The position numbers and the translations under genes are program-made. A stretch of 27,572 nt of DNA, taken from the NCBI GenBank assembly GCA_944393345.1, contig CALXZW010000006.1, positions 1 through 27,572 of the forward strand. The letters are read 5' to 3'. Shown piece after piece: positions 24,806-27,572 of this stretch (positions are counted from its first letter, which is position 1; every line of letters begins with the position of its first letter). The notes beneath the pieces were generated by a model. The model ran no database searches and was not told the DNA's origin. It saw only the letters and a list, made by a program, of their open reading frames with translations. The DNA is from an uncultured Clostridia bacterium. GTDB taxonomy: Bacteria; Bacillota; Clostridia; TANB77; CAG-508.

Positions 24806-25098
24806 TTAATCACATCTTTCATCCTTCCATCTTAAATTAATTATGTAATCTATTAATTTAAGATTCACGAGTTTTTTTATTATTGAACGTGTTATATTTT
24901 CAATATCTGATTTATTTTTTTCTAATGCTATTTTGCACTTTTCAGCTAAAATAGAAATATAGTTATAATCATCTTTATTTAATTAAATGATATATTCAGT
25001 TTTATTTATAATTTTTTATTTATTTTTTGAATATTATAAATGTTATCTACGAATTTACTATCTTCCAGTGTTTCTTTTACCTCTATAATTTTAAGCAT
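24806..25098 (-). pseudogene. Decayed small gene (two fragments)
   Basis: An ATG at 25098, with AGAGGT upstream, opens a 30-codon frame (MLKIIEVKETLEDSKFVDN...) that stops at 25006. In another frame, from about 24985 to a stop at 24806, a charged sequence appears (EKCKIALEKNKSDIENITR and LKLIDYIINLRWKDERCD). The composition of both is protein-like. They would join into one protein of about 95 residues if a frameshift and one stop were repaired. I do not recognise the family. Two unrelated tiny frames by chance is the alternative. Confidence 0.35.
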
Positions 25099-25261
25099 TA
25101 ATATACCTCTTTTATTTTATAATATTTTACTGTAATAAAATTTAAAGTTTAAAGTTTTTTACCTAAAAACTTTATTTTTAAAATCACGATATATATTTCA
25201 TCTTAATTTATCTTATTTAATCTTTTTTTATGTCATAAAAATGTTTGAATTTTTATTTTAA

Positions 25262-25304
25262 GCAAAAAAAATAATATAAAGCGAAAAATTACTTTATATC
25301 ATTT
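25262..25304 (-). terminator. Terminator of the tRNA operon
   Basis: On the minus strand ATGATATAAAG and CTTTATATTAT form an 11-bp stem (one G-U) with loop TAATTTTTCG, followed by eight T's. It begins just after the CCA of tRNA-Ser(GCU). Confidence 0.85.
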
Positions 25305-25306
25305 TT

Positions 25307-25396
25307 TGGCGTAGGTGAGAGGGTTCGAACCTCCGCGCCCCTTACGAGACCTAGCAGTTTAGCAAACTGCCCCCTTCACCACTTGGGTACACCTAC
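25307..25396 (-). tRNA. tRNA-Ser (anticodon GCU)
   Basis: The 90-nt sequence has acceptor arms GTAGGTG and CACCTAC, discriminator G and an encoded CCA. The anticodon stem GCAGT/ACTGC encloses loop TTGCTAA (anticodon GCT), a long variable arm follows as expected for serine tRNA, and the T-arm is GGTTCGAACC. It reads AGC/AGU codons. It follows the UGA tRNA by 65 bp and shares its promoter. Confidence 0.95.
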
Positions 25397-25418
25397 ATTA
25401 CATATATACTATTTAAAT

Positions 25419-25453
25419 AAAAGTTAGATATTTAATATCTATATCTAACTTTT
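25419..25453. other. Hairpin between the two tRNA genes
   Basis: AAAAGTTAGATAT (25419-25431) and ATATCTAACTTTT (25441-25453) form a perfect 13-bp stem. Only the plus strand has a T-run behind it, so on the minus-strand tRNA transcript it is more likely a processing structure than a terminator. Confidence 0.6.
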
Positions 25454-25461
25454 ATTTTTAT

Positions 25462-25553
<92 letters not shown>

Positions 25554-25583
25554 ATTTTTAATCAGTGTCTAGCAACATTAATA

Positions 25584-25612
25584 ATATTAACATTGATAAG
25601 ACTATTTGTCAA
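25584..25612 (-). promoter_or_regulatory. Promoter of the tRNA-Ser operon
   Basis: On the minus strand a perfect TTGACA (25612-25607) is followed after 17 bp by TAATAT (25589-25584), with TG one base upstream of the -10. It lies 31 bp from the first tRNA and 40 bp from the IS66 element, which left it intact. Confidence 0.8.
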
Positions 25613-25644
25613 GTATTATCTTTTAATTTTTAATAATTTTATAT

Positions 25645-25652
25645 TATTATTT
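25645..25652. repeat. Target site duplication of the IS66 element, left copy
   Basis: TATTATTT is identical to 27368-27375 outside the right inverted repeat; IS66 elements generate 8-bp duplications. Confidence 0.88.
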
Positions 25653-25709
25653 GTTACTAGTCATCCATAAAAAATAAAATAATGATGTCCTAAAATTATA
25701 ACTTACGTT

Positions 25710-27227
25710 TTAGTACATCATTATTAAGCCTTGTTTACTTATTGAAATTGGCTTATTATTTAAAATATTTTTGAAAAATTCAAAATAACTTTTTCCTTGT
25801 TTTATACACGTACTGATTATTGTTCTTATATTGCTATAATCTTTCAATCCTTGAAATGACCTATGACATCCAGATACTTTCTTCTTTAATTTCGTTGCTC
25901 TTAAATCTCTCTCTGAAAGATTGTCATCAATTGGAAAATCAAAATCTTTTATGTAATTTAAATAATTTTCTTTATATTTTATTAACCTATTTAATACTGC
26001 TTTTTCTTTATCCTTTAGATATTTGGAAAGTGTATTTTTATTTTGATTTATTCCTTTTTGAATTATTTCATCATATTTTTTCTTGTATTCAATTATTTCT
26101 TTGGACGTGAAATGATCAATTTTGTTTTTTAACCTTTCTTTTCGTTTCTTATTTATATTCCATGCAAATTCCCATAATTCTTTTGACCAACTATTCTTTA
26201 TATATTCATCGAAGTATTTCAATTCCCTTCCTAAGTGAATCCAACATTCTAAATGATGAGATTTTATACCAAAATTGTATAATCCTGTTTCATGGTCATG
26301 CATTATATAGCCTTTGAAATTAGGTAATATATTTTGCCTTTGTATTTCTTGAATTCTTTTGCTCATACTTGCTTCAAGAACAGTAATTAATTCATTACTA
26401 TAATTTCTTGCATAGGCATATTTTCCCTTTAAAGATGTTGGTGTTGCATCTGTATATATTAGCTTTGATTTCTTTATTGCTCTTATTAATTTCTTTTTGC
26501 TTCTTTTGCACTTATCTGATACTTCATGAACCCAATTTACCAAACTTCCATGTGATACTCTTAATTTATTTCCTGTCAAGATTCTTAAGAATTCAGACAT
26601 TCTATCAAGAGCTATTACTTCTTGTGCATACATAATTGCTACTAGTGATTTTAAATTGTTTCCATATATTACAGTTGACTTATTTTTGCATTCTTCTGGT
26701 ATTTCAGTATTTTTTAGATTTCCATGAATATATATTTTTCTTATTATTACATTTGTTTTTACGTCCATTATATATTTTATTGTAGTTTTTGTTGTATTTT
26801 CGTTCCCAAAATGTTCTTCAACAACTTCTATATCTTTATCTTTTATTAACATTTCTACTTCTTTTACTGTTAATGTTTTTCCTATTCTTCCTTTTTGGCC
26901 TCCTTGCTTTTTATTACTTTTTTCTCTATGATTTTGTACTTTATATTCATCTTTAGAAGGTAGAATATTTGAATTACAACTATTCTTTTGATTAGATTTT
27001 CCTTCTAAAACATCAACTTTTTCTTTTAATTCTGTATTTTCTTTTTCTAAGGAATTTATTTTATCATTTAACTTTTTTACTTCTTTTTCATGTTTTTGAT
27101 TTAATTCATAAATCTCTTGTTTATGTTATTTTTTTAAATCTTTTATTTCTTGTGATAAACTATCACATTTATTTATTAATTCTTGAATTTGTTTAAACAT
27201 TTGATTATTGTAATCTGCTGATTTCAT
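25710..27227 (-). pseudogene. IS66-family transposase with one in-frame stop
   Basis: From the ATG at 27227 (GGTGAT upstream) to the stop at 25710 the frame spans 505 codons, open except for TAA at 27126-27128 (codon 34). The N-terminal third is a coiled coil (EKENTELKEKVDVLEG), followed by the family's GGQKGRIGKTLTVKEVE motif. The DDE domain shows YTDATPT, MHDHETGLYNF, HHLECWIHLGREL and the Glu in LSERDLRATKLKKK. A product begun at the internal ATG at 26852 (380 aa) keeps the catalytic domain but lacks the coiled coil and GGQKG region. I traced the frame by hand from 26852 to 27227 and found no other break. The residue lost may have been Gln (CAA to TAA). Confidence 0.88.
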
Positions 27228-27263
27228 AGTTTATCACCAACCTTTCTTCAATCAGTATTATAT

Positions 27264-27316
27264 ACAAATTAAAGAAAAAAGTCTGTAACACTAATATTTC
27301 ATTAGTATTACAGACT
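27264..27316 (-). terminator. Terminator in the IS66 transposase leader
   Basis: AGTCTGTAACACTAAT (27280-27295) pairs with ATTAGTATTACAGACT (27301-27316) with one mismatch; on the minus strand TTTTTTCTTT follows. It lies between the right inverted repeat and a TATAAT box at 27257-27262, so it can block transcription entering from outside while the transposase promoter is downstream. Confidence 0.7.
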
Positions 27317-27367
27317 ATGTAATATTCTGTGGATAACTTTTTTCTATTTTTATGGCTGACTAGTAAC

Positions 27368-27375
27368 TATTATTT
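27368..27375. repeat. Target site duplication of the IS66 element, right copy
   Basis: TATTATTT directly follows the right inverted repeat and equals the left copy at 25645-25652. Confidence 0.88.
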
Positions 27376-27406
27376 CACATTTATATATCTTTTTCTTTTT
27401 AATACC

Positions 27407-27472
27407 AAAATATACCACTTATTAAAAAATGGTGTATTTTTACTGAATAATTAATATTTATTTAATTATTCA
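27407..27472 (-). terminator. Hairpins after the edge gene
   Basis: Two stems follow the stop at 27480: TGAATAATTAA with TTAATTATTCA (27444-27472), and AAAATATACCA with TGGTGTATTTT (27407-27440, one mismatch). Neither has a clear T-run on the minus strand, so termination is likely but not proven. Confidence 0.4.
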
Positions 27473-27479
27473 ATGCTTT

Positions 27480-27572
27480 TTATACTTGATATCTTTCATT
27501 AGAAGTTATTGCTTTTTGTATTGCTTTATTTTCTTCTTCAGATATAGTATATGTTGATTTTCCATTTTCCAC
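27480..27572 (-). CDS. Unknown protein, C-terminal end only (cut by window edge)
   Basis: A minus-strand frame enters from the right edge and gives about 30 residues (ENGKSTYTISEEENKAIQ, then KAITSNERYQV) before a TAA at 27480-27482. It has protein-like composition, is followed by hairpins, and has no stop up to the edge. The family cannot be named from so short a piece; the start lies outside the window. Confidence 0.55.
   Translation of the reverse strand: MENGKSTYTISEEENKAIQKAITSNERYQV

Larger units (their letters stand above)
25653..27367 (-). mobile_element. Complete IS66-family (single-transposase type) element (1715 bp)
   Basis: The terminal inverted repeats begin GTTACTAGTCA(T/G)CCATAAAA at 25653 and, inverted, at 27367; 20 of 21 positions match. 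Perfect 8-bp duplications TATTATTT flank the element. It carries only the transposase gene and no TnpA/TnpB accessory ORFs, like the ISBst12-type subgroup. The transposase has one in-frame stop. The insertion is upstream of the tRNA-Ser promoter. Confidence 0.92.

Overview
The window is very AT-rich, low-GC Firmicutes DNA, most likely from an anaerobic, clostridia-like gut bacterium. Support for this comes from A/T-biased codons, strong AGGAGG-type ribosome binding sites, a giant BadF/HgdC-type activase, a GerMN-domain protein, and a Gram-positive-style type IV secretion system (T4SS). The species cannot be named from the sequence alone.

Layout. (1) Positions 1-8700 look like ordinary chromosome: a small unknown ORF, a membrane-anchored GerMN protein on the minus strand, a 1441-residue 2-hydroxyacyl-CoA dehydratase activase-like protein with a near-consensus promoter on the plus strand, a patatin-like phospholipase, and a two-gene ABC exporter. 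(2) Positions 8720-20540, all minus strand, carry the core of a T4SS. In transcription order it holds a PrgI-like membrane protein, a membrane protein resembling a VirB4 N-terminal domain with a coiled-coil tail, the VirB4 ATPase, a VirB6-like channel protein broken into two frames, a single-pass membrane protein, a 1004-residue peptidoglycan hydrolase (lysozyme-like plus CHAP), and a second anchored accessory protein. (3) Positions 20690-22180 are a complete ISL3-type insertion sequence with inverted repeats and an 8-bp target duplication; its transposase has one in-frame stop. (4) Positions 22300-24430 encode four tandem, divergent T4SS pilin-like proteins (VirB2/TrbC-like) under their own promoter; the largest is frameshifted. 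(5) Positions 24431-25650 are a gene-poor stretch with a decayed small ORF and two tRNA-Ser genes (GCU and UGA) behind a good promoter. (6) Positions 25645-27375 are a complete IS66-type element with inverted repeats and an 8-bp target duplication; its transposase also has one in-frame stop. (7) The right edge cuts the C-terminal end of an unknown gene.

How the genes fit together. The pilins, PrgI, the VirB4-like proteins, VirB6 and the wall hydrolase together make a plausible envelope-spanning machine. No relaxase, coupling protein (VirD4/TcpA), integrase or origin of transfer is visible here. It may therefore be an orphan or protein-secreting T4SS, part of a larger conjugative element cut by the window, or a decaying remnant. 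Two frameshifts in the T4SS and two nonsense codons in the IS transposases favour decay, or consensus errors, and need checking.
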